Positions 20,549 through 32,281 of a stretch of DNA of 64,000 nucleotides are shown here, one piece after another. The translations under genes and the position numbers were made by a program. Below the pieces are notes generated by a model, which did no database searches, had not been told where the DNA came from, and was given only the letters and a program-made list of their open reading frames with translations. The number at the start of each line of letters is the position of its first letter. The stretch's first letter is position 1. Source of the stretch: Ariolimax columbianus (taxonomy: Eukaryota > Mollusca > Gastropoda > Stylommatophora > Arionidae); the NCBI GenBank assembly GCA_036924085.1, contig JAVGWX010000011.1:41977470-42041469 (forward strand), written 5' to 3'.

Positions 20549-21145
20549 ACGATTTGAATATCAACACACCAAAAACAGAGGCAATGAATATAGATAGAAA
20601 GCACACCGCACTTGATATTCATGTGAATAAAACAAAAATAAAGCAGGTAGAAGAATTTAGGTATTTGAGAGCTATTTTTACTGAGGATGACAGACTCGAC
20701 GGAGATATTGAGACGAGAGTGCAGAGGTCAAACGCTGTCACATACCAGCTGTCTCCACTACTAAGACATCCCAAGATTTCCCTCCAAGCAAAAAAGCAGA
20801 TGGTAAATAGTATCTTCAGACCAACCCTGTGCTACCAGTGCCAGACATGGGCATTGAATAAGGCCCAGGAACGAAAGTTAACCACCTGCGATATACGGTA
20901 CATACGAAAGGTCACTAACACAACGAGAAGAGACAGAATCACAAATACGATTATCCAATTCCCTGCCTACAGTACATAGAGCAACATAGAATGAATTGGT
21001 TTGACCACATTGTGAGAATGCAGCCAGACCACATTGTTAATGCAACTTTCTATAGGAGAACATCAGGAAGAAGGGCTTGAGGTAGACCGATGACAAGGTA
21101 GATAGACGGCGAAAAAGAGACCTGCCGTAAAATGGGGAAAAATGT
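20549..21145 (+). pseudogene. Older LINE reverse transcriptase, 3' half
   Basis: It continues 13740-14394 after the target-site duplication. Visible motifs are KIKQVEEFRYLRAIFTEDD (thumb region), RVQRSNAVTYQLSPLLRHP and CYQCQTWALNKAQERKLTTC, then RRDRITNT. Frames degrade after 20979. It merges into the 56-bp tandem array that begins near 21165. Confidence 0.72.
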
Positions 21146-21164
21146 TACTCCAGTCACGAGAGAG

Positions 21165-21510
21165 GCGAAAGACAAATACATACCACGACACTGGGCTACA
21201 ACCCGGTAGAAAGTGGGACGACAAAAGACAAATACATACCCCGACACTGGGCTACAACCCGGTAGAAAGTGGGACGACAAAAGACAAATACATACCACGA
21301 CACTGGGCTACAACCCGGTAGAAAGTGGGACGACAAAAGACAAATACATACCACGACACTGGGCTACAACTCGGTAGAAAGTGGGACGACAAAAGACAAA
21401 TACATACCACGACACTGGGCTACAACCCGGTAGATGGTGGGACGACAAAAGACAAATACATACCACGACACTGGGCTACAACCCGGTAGAAAGTGGGACG
21501 ACAAAAGAAG
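21165..21510 (+). repeat. Minisatellite, 56-bp unit, about 6 copies
   Basis: Units contain GACAAATACATACCACGAC and GGGCTACAACCCGGTAGA. The array continues directly from the 3' end of the older LINE (20549-21145), so the unit is probably LINE 3'-end sequence that was amplified. Confidence 0.88.
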
Positions 21511-21639
21511 AAAAAAGAAGGAGATGGATTTCAAGTAACAACAGCTACTTAGATGACACGCGAACGAAGATTGTAGTGGACAGATAAGGTATAATATCAC
21601 TGATTGTTACCAGACAAGTTGGGCAATGAAGAAAGCAAG

Positions 21640-22075
21640 TTTTTAACCACCCTGCAGGGTGAAGGAAGGAACATTTAACCATCAGACAGAATGAAGGAAG
21701 CAATATTTAACTCCTTTGCGGGATGAAGGAAGGAACATTAAACCACCCGCATGATGAAAGAAGCAACATTTAACCACCCGGAGGGATGAAGGAAGGAACA
21801 TTTAACTTCTCTACAGAATGACGGAAGGAACATTTAAACACCCCGCGGGGTGAAGGAAGGAACATTTAACCATTCTACAGAATAAAAGAAGCGATATGTA
21901 ACTCCTTTACGGGATGAAGGAAGGAGCATTTAACCATCCGCGGGATGATGGAAGGAACATTTAACCACCCGGCGGGATGAAGGAAGCAACATTTAAGCAG
22001 CCGGCGGAATGAAGGAAACAATATTTAACAATGCGACGAGATGAAGGAAAGAACATTTAACCATCCGACAACCAA
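21640..22075 (+). repeat. Minisatellite, about 31-bp unit
   Basis: A GATGAAGGAAGGAACATTTA core is repeated about 14 times, with variable GC-rich spacers such as CCACCCGGCGG. The array lies in the first bases of the GT92 intron, just downstream of the splice donor. Confidence 0.85.
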
Positions 22076-22108
22076 CTACCTTATAACCAGTAACAACGCT
22101 TTCCTTAC

Positions 22109-23464
22109 CTTGTTGATCATCTCAGTTCTGGCAGTAAGCGCTGGCGTCAGTAAGGTGCTCTCAAACGGTTCTCTGATACCTGGATCGTAGAAAGCACTTT
22201 GGAAAGAAAAGCCACACCTGTCGTCTGTGAGCAGGGACGAAAAGGCCTCCTTCCAGGTACTTGCATTGGAATGTGGCACGATAAACTCATCAATATCGTT
22301 GAAAGACACAAGGTCAAAGTGAGGCATAGTTCTATAGAGGCAATCATTATTGGCCAGAAGCTGTCCGTAGTACCACACCGACTTGATGCCTGGTGGCAGG
22401 CGCCAGGGTAACACTGACACAATTTTTTTGTTCAAATAGTAGTGTAAGGCATCTGAGACCTGCTGTGGTAAGCTGTAGTTATAGAAGATAAAATGTTCGG
22501 CTCCCAGGAGACGGGACAGTTCCACAAATTCTATCAGTCTATGAACCGAGATGTTCCCAAACAGTGGCGAAACACAAATTGCGAAAGAAAGATTCGGATG
22601 TGAAGGCGGTTCTTCAATGTTTCCTGGGGTGTTGTTGTCAACCCCTCGTATTGAAGGCACATTTAATTTCAAATTGTTATTCACTATTTTGGTATTGTTT
22701 AAGTCGTAAGTCTCTTGTGGGTACAAGTTTAAATATGATACTCTCTTTTCGGGAGGTCTAGTAGCATGAACAGCCACTGTCACTTTGGGGCCTGTCTCCC
22801 TAACTGAGATTCCTATAGATGCGAGTTTTATCATACTGCTATTATCCTGTGGTACTAGACAGGAGAACAAGTAGCCACCATACATTTTGTTGTGGTTTTC
22901 ACATAACTGGTATGATTCAGCTTTTTGGGGCAGGGCGTTCGGATTATCGTTAAAATGACAGTACATAGCCTGTTTGAAGGCCTCTTCCGACATCAGAGTC
23001 AAAATTCTGACGAATCTTTCCTCTTTCCTATCATCTAGGAACGCTGAATAAACATAGGATCCTTCCCCAAGAGAAATGAAATCTCCAGATTTTTCTCGGT
23101 GGAATTGTTTGTCAGTCATGGGTTGTGATAAAGGAACAGGATCGTAAAATTTGACCATACTTTCACTATTCTCTAAAGGAGCAAAAATTCTTTCTCTGCT
23201 CACGAAACCATCCACTAAGTTATGCAGTTGGACATTCTTGTTGCGTCCCTGCAACGATCGGTTTGAAACATCTGTTAGCGACTCGCTTCTAATGTACAAT
23301 GTTGGCTCTGGGAAAATCAGCGCGAAGGACTCATCTGCTTCAGGCTCAGGCTCAGCGATGTCTATGCTCAAAAGGAAGACGAGTATCATCAGGAAATACA
23401 AGACAAGCACTAGAGTAAGCAGGCGTCGACACAGCAGCCTCTTCAGCCATGCCCAGAAAACCAT
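22109..23464 (-). CDS. Glycosyltransferase family 92 protein, 5' coding exon (452 codons)
   Basis: Predicted type II Golgi membrane glycosyltransferase of the GT92 (DUF23) family. The characterised member, nematode GALT-1, adds galactose to core fucose on N-glycans; the activity here is inferred from family only. The ATG at 23464 is the first after an in-frame upstream stop (TAG). A short basic cytoplasmic tail is followed by a hydrophobic anchor at about residues 14-34 and a long stem with several N-glycosylation sequons. The GT92 domain starts near residue 290 (VSPLFGN about 297-304, then the RLIEFVELSRLLGAEHFIFY region, VWYYGQLLANNDCLYR about 363-378). The DxD-like metal or donor site DIDEF is at residues 390-394. 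The exon ends AACAAG|GTAAGG, a consensus splice donor in phase 0, so the nine codons after it in the open frame are intron. It continues into the exon at 8927-9202. Confidence 0.93.
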
Positions 23465-24177
23465 AGTACTATTCTAGGGCAGTATCTACAAAACTACAGG
23501 GGAAACTATTAAGTTTAAGGAACACAAATTGCCGCTGTCACAAATCCATATTTAAAGATAATGCTTATAAGTGTTACTAAAAGTGTTGTATTTAGTTGGC
23601 GCCTACGACTATTACGGTCGATGCTTGCTATCTCCAATACTGAAATATAGCGAGTGTTGTAAAGATGTATTCAGATTAATGCAACATAAGGGCAATTTGA
23701 TCGGCAGAGTTAAAGAAATGACAGTTACAAGGTGTAGAAAAATACACTAAATCTAAAGTAGACCATGACTTGTCCTATATAATAACATATTAGAAAATGC
23801 ATTAACACTAATCTAATTTTAGGATCCCCGACTAATTTGAAAGTAGATATTACTATCTTTCACAAAGTCACCGATAATGTGTAAAAGAATCAACATAAGT
23901 ATTTCAAAAACAGGAAGTTGTGTTAACTAGAGAGATGAACGTCTAATTCTTTTAAATGAATCTCAAGATTACAGCACTGATAAGATTTTATGACAATCTC
24001 GAAGTATTACTTTGCTCATAGATGTGTAGAAGGATCTCCTAGATATTCTGATGTATACAGGAAGATGTGTGCACCAGAAAGTTGTACATTAATGCTTTTC
24101 TGTCAAGAGAAGTCTCAGGTTTGCTGCATGGATAAGTGCTACCTTGTCGATCCAAGACCACGACTGTGCATGATTTA
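23465..24177. other. 5' flank of the GT92 gene; no further gene seen
   Basis: The interval is AT-rich. A 62-codon Cys-containing frame at 23990-24178 has no supporting signal. It could hold the promoter or an upstream non-coding exon of the GT92 gene, but I cannot identify elements. Confidence 0.4.
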
Positions 24178-24560
24178 GTACGTTTCAACAAATTATGGTT
24201 ACAATCTGCAATACTGTAAGTTTCAACAAATTATTGTTACCATCTGCTATTCCCTACGTTTCAACAAATTATTGTTACAATCTGCAATACTGTAAGTTTC
24301 AATAAGTTATTTTACAACTGTTCTGTATGTTTGAACCCATTATAATTACAACTATTCTGTACGTTTCAACAAATTATTATTACAAATGTTTTGTACGTTT
24401 TCCCAAATTATTAATACAATTATTCTGTACGCTTTCACAAAGTATTAATACAACTATTCTGTACGCTTTCACAAATTATTAATACAACTATTCTGTACGC
24501 TTCCACAAGTTATTAATACAACTATTCTGTACGTTTCAACGAATTATTGTTAAAATCTCT
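24178..24560 (+). repeat. Degenerate minisatellite, about 38-40-bp unit
   Basis: TACGTTTCAACAAATTATTG alternates with TACAATCTGCAATACTG or TACAACTATTCTG. About ten units, more diverged towards the middle. Confidence 0.8.
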
Positions 24561-25106
24561 TACAATTTACTTGTCTAGGTATGATATGTTTTGTCTTTGT
24601 GTGCTTTCCTTACTGCATCGGCGTGACTGCAGTCACAGCCTACAATTTGATATGAAATAGTTAAAGAGTCACAAGATTATGTCGTATCGGGCGTACATCT
24701 AGGGATCACGCAACAGGGTGTTAGTAAAACAGGGCCAATAACTTTCCTCGACAAGTTAACAGCAAGCAGTCACACATGATGGCCCTATACAAGCCCGTGC
24801 GTTCTGGTGTCTGGTATTAGTTGTCATGCCATATGTACTGTGGATGCTGTTAGCAAACACACTTGCATGGGATTGTCAGTCATAATCCTTGAAGGAGAGG
24901 TGGTTAGTTGGTTAAAGCATTAGCCACAGAGCTCCAAAACTTGACATACCAGAAACTTGGTTGAGTTCCGAGATACTGTTGTAGTCCCTTTCATGCCTCG
25001 ATGTCTGTGGAAGAAAACAATGCCATTGATATATTCAGCACATTTACACAATCTGGAAATGTAGGTACACGTATTATTCCCAATTGGACTTGGAGAAGAG
25101 ACGAAT
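24561..25106. other. Unassigned; weak tRNA-like segment near 24900
   Basis: GGTTAGTTGGTTAAAGCATT resembles a tRNA A box, but the downstream B box (TTGAGTTCCGAG) is poor. Nothing else recognised. Confidence 0.35.
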
Positions 25107-26036
25107 GTGTGGTCCGGCAAAACATACTGATCAGATTATGTTAGTCAGGGTCCGATAAAACATATTGATCATACTATGTTAGCTTGGACCAGGCAAAACA
25201 TATTCATCTCACTATGTTAGTCAGGATCAGGCATAAATATTCTGACCAGATCATGTTAGTCAAAGTCAGATGAAGCGCACTGATAAGACTAGGTTAGTCA
25301 CGGTCAGATAAAAAATACTCACCAGACTATGTTAGTCGAGGTCAAGTGAAACGTACTGATCAGACTATGTTAGTCAGAGTCAGAGGACAAATATTCATCA
25401 AACTATGTTAGTCAGGGTCAGGCAAAACATAGTCAACAAACTAAATTAGCTAGGGTCAAGTGAAGCATAGTCAACAAACTAAGCTAGCTAGGGTCAGGTG
25501 AAGCATAGTCAACAGACTAAGCTAACCAGGGTCAAGTGAAGCATGGTCAACAAACTAAGCTAGCCAGAGTCAAGTGAAGCATAGTAAAAAAACTAAGCTA
25601 GCCAGAGTCAAGTGAAGCATGGTCAACAGACTAAGCTAGCCAGAGTCAAGTGAAGCATAGTAAAAAAACTAAGCTAGCCAGAGTCAAGTGAAACATGGTC
25701 AACAGACTAAGCTAGCCAGAGTCAAGTGAAGCATAGTAAAAAAACTAAGCTAGCCAGAGTCAAGTGAAGCATGGTCAACAAACTAGGCTAGCCAGGGTCA
25801 AGTGAAGCATAGTAAAAAAACTAAGCTAGCCAGGGTCAAGTGAAGCATAGTCAACAAACTAAGCTAGTCAGAGTCAAGTGAAGCATGGTCAAGAAACTAA
25901 GCTAGCCAGGGTCAAGTGAAGCATAGTCAACAAATAAAGCTAGCCAGGGTCAGGTGAAAAATATTCATCAGACTATGTTAGTCAAAGTCAGGCAAAACAT
26001 AGTCAACAAACTAAGCTAGCCAAGGTCAGGTGAAGC
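25107..26036 (+). repeat. Minisatellite amplified from the head of family D
   Basis: It starts with units like ACATACTGATCAGATTATGT followed by TAGTCAGGGTC, the same as the head of family D copies (54580-54620). It then changes into a 36-bp subunit (CAAGTGAAGCATAGTCAACA, AACTAAGCTAGCCAG) repeated many times. Confidence 0.85.
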
Positions 26037-26609
26037 ATCTTCTTTGCTCTGTTACTGAAGCATGCATTTGGTAATGGAAATGACGTAATATGCATTCAAA
26101 CTAGGTCAGATGACGACAAGCTCTCTCTCTCTGGACCCACAATTATAGTCACTTTGGCAAAGCAGATCCTACATTTTGCTCGCTTCACCACGGGTGTTTG
26201 GGAAAACCAGAAACTCACAATGAAAAACTTGGTCCAAGTGTGCACTGCATGTGTCGTCAGCCCGCTTATGTGTGGTAGCGAAACTTATGTAACATGTGCC
26301 AAATAAGAGCACAGGCTTACGACCTTCCATATCTGGTGACTGGGATCCATTCTTGGAGTTACATGAAGAAAAAGAATGCAGAGGTGCACTCTCGCACCTG
26401 TCTCTCAATGTAAGGGTGGGTTCCATGGCAACAATTGGCGTCAGAGATGAAGATAACTCTTCTTTATGGACTAACATGCAGTCAATGTGAGGTGGTGTGT
26501 CAATTTTCCTTCCACGCTTTGCATATCTTCCCCAACTCATACATCAGACACAAATTTACAGCTGGGTAAACTGGCGGAGCGGTCATACCAGGAATGAACC
26601 ATGCCTGAA
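26037..26609. other. Unassigned interval
   Basis: Two overlapping open frames on opposite strands (26169-26540) show no recognised motif. Confidence 0.35.
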
Positions 26610-26702
26610 TTTGTTTGTGTCTGTCCATGATTTCGAACTCTGGCACGGTGTAATTAAAGTCTTAGCAAGCCAGCTCACTGTCGACTAGGCTACACCCTTC
26701 CA
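26610..26702 (-). mobile_element. tRNA-like SINE head (degenerate)
   Basis: The minus strand reads GTGTAGCCTAGTCGACAGTG (A-box-like) and GAGTTCGAAATCA (B-box-like) at roughly tRNA spacing. No body or tail assigned. Confidence 0.42.
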
Positions 26703-27210
26703 AGCATGTACACTCTCCTTAACACAGTAAAAGTGGGCAATATTCAACCCACAGGGACAGGGCAAACGTTGACATTTGCCGATGACATCCTAACGTACAG
26801 GACTGGCTCAGACAGGCAAGAGTTGGTCAAAGACATCCAGGAAACCTTGCAAGGAATCTCACAGTGGTGCAGCGACTCAAGCTCCAAGATCAATCCGAAC
26901 AAGGCCTACATGATGTGGTGCTCTTTGAATAATTCCATAGTAAAGGCTGAACTCCCGGGCATTGATGATTTATCCTCACTTTTGCCAACCAAATTACAGA
27001 TTGCTAGATCGATCATTCATTGGTTTTGCTGTGAAATCTGTTTGCGGCCAAGGAAGTTACACCACATCAGAAACAAAAGTAAGCAACACATAGATGCAAG
27101 TAGAATGTCGGACCTTGTTCTGATCAAGACGTTTACAAACGCTTTTAAGGAAACTCTCAATATCGCGCATCGAACCAACACTGTCACAGAGACTTGGGAA
27201 TATATCTGAA
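26703..27210 (+). pseudogene. LINE reverse transcriptase fragment with FADD box
   Basis: The open frame contains TLTFADDILTYRTGSDRQEL followed by SQWCSDSSSKINPNKAYMMW, typical of the palm and following helix in Jockey-like polymerases. It has no upstream RT motifs. After about residue 95 the sequence is not recognisably LINE. Confidence 0.72.
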
Positions 27211-27356
27211 GCGACATAAGTAGCACTGCGCGTGCTATATTTGGAAGGCTGTCTTAGTCTTAAACGACCTGTACTTCTGCAGGGGAAGATGCCACTGTGC
27301 AGGTCTGAGCTCTGGTATGAGCTGGATGTAGCCGGGAGAACGATTTTCTGCTTAGC

Positions 27357-27974
27357 TGGCTAGTCTCGATCAGCTTAATACTCCGCTGCGTTCGGAAAAT
27401 CGATTACGGAGGGTGACTAACCGATTTGCGAGTTCGTCTTAATATACTCAAACACTAGAGCAAAGCAGACTCGCATTCTGTTAGACGCCATCTAGGCTGC
27501 TCTAAGAAAACCACCTAACCATGGCCAGTGTTAAACCATGTCACGCAATTAGGCGCCTCTTACGACATGCTCTCTGTGTGGCAGTGGTGCTATTCTTTCC
27601 CTTGTCATACACAAAGACACCGGCAGACAACTCGGGGCAGAGCTTCGGAAGAACTGTTAAATCAGATGACAGGTTTTCAACTACCTACGTCCAATATTTG
27701 AGTTCAGTCCACGTTATCAAGACGCTCTAGTCGATCCAACTATAAATTGAACCTGACTTATTTTTAAGGAAGGAAATGCAGCGAAAAATTGAACTTTCCA
27801 CACTACGTCATAGATGTAAGAGACTAAGTACATTGAAAGCTTTAACATTTCATCCCTGACGGCAGTGTTCGCTAGGGGACTACTAATACATTACATGCAA
27901 CATGGAACTTGGCAATATTCTCCGTAATCGATTGTCCGAACGCAGCGGAGTATTAAGCTGCTCGAGACTAGCCA
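27357..27974. repeat. Pair of about 52-56-bp inverted repeats bounding 0.6 kb
   Basis: GCTGGCTAGTCTCGATCAGC onward at 27356-27411 is the reverse complement of 27921-27976 with about two mismatches. The right copy is flanked by a direct repeat GCAATATTCTCC (27912-27923 and 27975-27986); the left copy is not. The enclosed DNA has a 69-codon frame with a good Kozak context (27521) but no recognisable product. Confidence 0.7.
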
Positions 27975-28061
27975 GCAATATTCTCCTAATAACAAGATCA
28001 GTTTGTCAACATTAATGTGGAAGTCAGCATTATTCTTTCATGAAAATAAGATTAGTATGGG

Positions 28062-28372
28062 ACTTATCATTATTCACTCGTGACAATAAGATTAGTTTGT
28101 TAACATTATTAAGGAACTAACATTATTCACTCGTGACAATAAGATTAGTTTGTTAACATTATTAAGGAACTAACATTATTCACTCGTGACAATAAGATTA
28201 GTTTGTTAACATTATTAAGGAACTAACATTATTCACTCGTGACAATAAGATTAGTTTGTTAAAATTATTAAGGAACTAACATTATTCACTCGTGACAATA
28301 AGATTAGTTTGTTAACATTATTAAGGAACTAACATTATTCACTCGTGCCAATAAGATTAGTCTATTCACCAT
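28062..28372 (+). repeat. Minisatellite, 53-bp unit, about 6 copies
   Basis: ATTCACTCGTGACAATAAG recurs at 28072, 28125, 28178, 28231, 28284 and 28337 with almost no divergence; degraded half-units precede it from about 28005. Confidence 0.93.
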
Positions 28373-28859
28373 TAACGGCAATTATGTTCTACTGTAGTGG
28401 AGCGTTCCTTTGTAGTCATGACTGAATATATGACAATGCATCTTTGGAGGTGACTCTCCATAGTAGCCCCTTTCAGTCATAACTGTCTATTAGAAAGTGC
28501 GATCTTGGAGTGGAAACCCCCTAGAGGTAATTAATAGGAGACAGCCACAAAATTTCGAAATTATTAAACGATACCTCGCGCCCATGTCCAGATCTGTTCA
28601 CAATTTGATAAATCTACACCCTCTCCACCGCCACACACCTTGTGGATGTCTTCCACTCAACATGGTCTTTATCAAACACACAAGCTTAAATGTTATATGT
28701 TCAGCTGCTTATACTTATATTATAAATTAGTTCTATACAATACATGATTTGTATACATATAACTTTAATTATGTGAAAAACAAGGTACCAATTATTGTAC
28801 ATTACAATTCTAAAGAAAGACAGAGATAATGAAAAACAGTAGAGAAGCCACTAAAAATT
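28373..28859. other. Unassigned AT-rich interval
   Basis: Short open frames only. Confidence 0.35.
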
Positions 28860-29345
28860 CTGTTGAAAAGTGCGGAACTTAATCAAAGCAGTGAATTCAA
28901 AAACTTGGGTAGCTTAAATCCCACACGATGAAGGGATGGATAAAGAGATGGAATAGAGAATCCAAAAAGGAAATACAGGCTCCTTTCAGCAGCTCTCAAC
29001 ATTATTAAGGTACAAAAACATCACAGTTCTCGGCTAGCAGTGTCAGAGATGATCTCTCACCAAGGCACATGAAAGAAAAATCATGGTATGCGAAATGAGG
29101 TGTTTCAGAAAAGCGACAGGAATCACAAGGCTGGACAAAGTAGAAAATATAGAAATCAGATATAAGGCAAAGGTGCGTGCACATCGCGCATAGATTACAT
29201 AGAACGGCAGAGAGTAGAATAGCTCGGTCGACAGAGAAGAATACAATCCAATCTTCCAGTTGTGTGGATCTACACCATTAGACAAGGACGATACGGAACA
29301 AGAGAGAGACCAAGAAAAAGATGGATGTTCGGTGTCTATGAGATA
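28860..29345 (+). pseudogene. LINE polymerase 3' fragment
   Basis: It is a frame-disrupted relative of the LINE at 48440-49040. Shared order of landmarks: GTGAATTCAAA(A/T)ACTTGGG, then AAGAAAAATCATGGTATGCG (ARKIMVCEMRCFRKATGITR-like), then GAGACCAAGAAAAAGATGGA and GAAATACGACAC. Its 3' end leads directly into the following tandem array. Confidence 0.68.
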
Positions 29346-30245
29346 CTGAAGAAATACGACACATCTGGCACACTATAGAAAGAAAGCTACACCTCCTCAC
29401 AAAACCTATAGACACATCTGGCACACTATAGAAAGAAAGCTACACCTCCTCACAAAACCTATAGACACATCTGGCACACTGAAGAAAGACAGCTACACCC
29501 TCCTCACAAAACCTATAGACACATCTGGCACACTAAAGAAAGAAAGCTACATCTCCTCACAAAACCTATAGACACATCTGGCACACTACAGAAAGATAGC
29601 TACATCTCCTCACAAAACATATAGACACATCTGGCACACTACAGAAAGACAGCTACATCTCCTCACAAAACCTATAGACACATCTGCACAAGAAAAAAAC
29701 TACACCTCCCCACGGCGTCTAACGACACATCTGGCACAAGAAAAAAAACGGAACCTTTTCACGTCGCCTAATGATACATCTGGCAAAAGAAAAAAAAATA
29801 CACCTCCCCACGACGTTTAACGACACATCTGGCACAAGAAAAAAAACAACTACAACTACCAATGTCGCCTAATCGCACATCTGGCAAAAAAAAAAAAAAA
29901 CAACTACACCTCCCAACGTTGCCCAATGACACATCTGGCACAAGAAAAAAAAACAACTACACCTCCCAACGTTGCCCAATGACATATCTAGCAAAAGAAA
30001 AAAAAACAACTACACCTCTCAACGTCGCTCAATGACATATCTGGCACAAGAAAAGAAACATCTAACCTCCCAACGTTGCCAAATGACATATCTGGCACAA
30101 GAAAAGAAACATCTAACCTCCCAACGTCGCCCAATGCCATATCTGGCACAAGAAAAGAAACAACTATACCTCCCAACGTCGCCCAATGACATATCTGGCA
30201 CAAGAAAAGAAACAATGACATATCTGTTAAACGAAAGAAAACCCC
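29346..30245 (+). repeat. Minisatellite, about 51-53-bp unit, LINE 3'-end derived
   Basis: Early units are GACACATCTGGCACACTATA then GAAAGCTACACCTCCTCAC; later units are ACACATCTGGCACAAG, an A-run, then ACACCTCCCAACGTCGCC. They match the LINE 3' terminus ACCTCCCCACGACGTCTAAC seen at 33674-33712 and, less exactly, near 49008-49035. Confidence 0.88.
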
Positions 30246-30824
30246 ACCTCCCTGCTACATCTAACATTAGTGGATAGATGTAGAAGTAAAGAAGTTGCAT
30301 CTCAGTGTTCAGTACAATTGAAACATGATTACTTAATCTCTTGCCCTATAAATCATGCTTGATAGACTTCTCATCAATAGGACAACACGATTTCACAATT
30401 TTACAATGAATGAAATCACAGAAATCTCGATGGTTGTCCCTAGAGAGTTAATATACTATTAAGTTTGTTTGCTTCAGAGAACAGTAGCATAGAAATAAAA
30501 ACATTTTTGCACTATAGATGTTTCGTTTAGAAAGATCGGAAGAACTGGTAGAATGGACACAATAGGAATGTTTATTTTGGTTTAGCTGGACAGTAAGACG
30601 GTTTAAAAGAAAGGCAAAGGCCGCCGTCCATAGTAGACGATGATGCCATTATTAATTTTGCTAGCGCTATTTTTAGTAAGGATTATCTGCGCTACTTTTT
30701 ATCCTCACTCTCTCGTCTTGTGCCGCCCGACCCCAGTGGCAAGTCAAGGACAAGACGACTAGGGGGCGACTACGCGATGCATGGGACTTCGCATTAAGCA
30801 CGCGTGAAGAAAAAAACGGTGGAG
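30246..30824. other. Unassigned interval
   Basis: No motif recognised before the tRNA-like segment. Confidence 0.35.
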
Positions 30825-30897
30825 TCCGGAGTCGAACCCACATCGCCTGATCACGAGACCGACGGCTTAACCACTTATCCACGAAATCCTCAGTCTA
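30825..30897 (-). mobile_element. tRNA-like SINE head
   Basis: The minus strand has GTGGATAAGTGGTTAAGCC (A box) and GGTTCGACTCC (B box) with tRNA-like spacing. Acceptor and T stems do not pair fully, so a functional tRNA is unlikely. Confidence 0.55.
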
Positions 30898-31390
30898 AAA
30901 AATACGATGGTTTATTAATTTTGATATGTTTGTATGGGGCTAAGATTTGTTATGTGGACGTTAACTTTAAACTTGAATCCACCCTAGTCCACATCCACAT
31001 TCATCCACATACCCCTTCCTCCACTTTCTAAAATGGGCGATAACCGCTTACACTGTTCTTCGGTTGGCCGTTTTCTTCCGGCTTTGTTATTTCACCTTTT
31101 CTCTGTGCAAAAACTTATTTTAATTCAGTCTGAGATAGTTCTTAATGATTCAATCTTTCATCTGTTTGCATCAGCTTCGTCCTCCCAGGATGTCACTCAT
31201 GTCCAGTGCCTACATGTCCCGTTTACATACATCTTTGAACGTTCACTGTAGTCGACCGACTTTTCGTTTCTTGCCATCCGCCACCTGTCTATATTTCTAC
31301 TATTTAGCTCAGAAACAACGCTGGCCACTAAGAGTATCACATCCATAATTCAGACATATGTCTCTTTCACATACTTCATGTGAGATGGTT
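30898..31390. other. Unassigned interval
   Basis: Short open frames, no motif. Confidence 0.35.
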
Positions 31391-31775
31391 AGATGCAATA
31401 ACAAACACAGATCGGTATCACATAACACGATAGCAAAAACGTATATGTAACAGAGAACACGATAACAAACAAATCTGTAACAGAGAACACGATAACAAAC
31501 AAATCTGTAACAGAGAACACGATAACAAACACATATCTGTAACAGAGAACACGATAACAAACAGATCTGTAACGGAGAACACGATAACAAACGGAGATCT
31601 GTAACAGGGAAACACGAAAACAAATCCGTAACAGAGATCATGATCACGAACACAGATGTGTAAAAAGGAAACACGAAACCAAGCACAGATCTATAACAAA
31701 GAAACATGATAACAAACAAGGAAAAACGATAACAAACACAAATCTGTAACAAGGAAACACGATACCAAGCACAAT
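31391..31775 (+). repeat. Minisatellite, about 30-bp unit
   Basis: The ATCTGTAACAGAGAACACG and ATAACAAACA core is repeated about 12 times, more degenerate to the right. Both-strand frames over it are repeat by-products. Confidence 0.88.
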
Positions 31776-32281
31776 TATTAAAAACGTCATTGCACTGCGT
31801 AATTTATGCACATTTTCTTCCTCTAGATGACAATGCTCTCTATGTATCTCTGTCGGTACGCCATGAATCGATTTGCACTGTATCATATAAATTTAGGTCA
31901 GCCCCCATAAACAAATATGGCGCTGGGTTCAAGATGTCAGAACAAGGATGGTATTTCATGCCGTTGGGAAAATCCGGAAATTAAATAAGATTAGGCTGGT
32001 TGCAAACATATAAATTCATATATGAAATTTCATTGTATGGTTCGTAGAAATTATAAACAGGAGGGAAAACAAGCCGATGCAGATGTTTATAAATGGCTGT
32101 TGGTGCAGCAAAGAAGAACTAGTATCGTGTGATAGAAACATAACTTTAGAACTCACATGAAGATGCCGACAAGAAGCAGAAAATGGGGAAGTGTAATTGA
32201 CACGTTAAAGAAAATAATACATGCAATTAAAATAAACCTTCTAGATAGAGGAGGGAGGGGCAGAATAGGGCGATATATAGA
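31776..32281. other. Unassigned interval
   Basis: No motif recognised. Confidence 0.35.

Larger units (their letters stand above)
9203..22108 (-). other. GT92 gene intron, 12.9 kb, packed with mobile elements
   Basis: The interval lies between the donor GT at 22108-22107 and the acceptor AG at 9204-9203 on the minus strand; both flanking exons are in phase 0. It contains a foldback mariner with a nested SINE, a tRNA-derived SINE, three minisatellites and a complete LINE nested in an older LINE. The complete LINE is on the plus strand, antisense to the host gene. Splicing is inferred from sites and protein continuity only. Confidence 0.8.

Noticed and set aside
22076..22108. Extension of the GT92 frame to its stop at 22076
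   Set aside because: The frame passes a consensus splice donor, and the codons after it do not resemble the family, whereas the exon at 9202 continues the domain in phase.
23990..24178. Cysteine-containing 62-codon frame as a small secreted peptide
   Set aside because: No signal peptide and no conserved cysteine pattern; the frame runs into a minisatellite.
27521..27730. 69-codon frame with a hydrophobic N-terminus as a small secreted protein
   Set aside because: The Kozak context is good and the start is hydrophobic, but it sits between inverted repeats, is short and matches nothing I recognise.
30825..30897. Functional tRNA gene
   Set aside because: A and B boxes are present, but the acceptor and T stems do not pair properly; more likely a SINE head.
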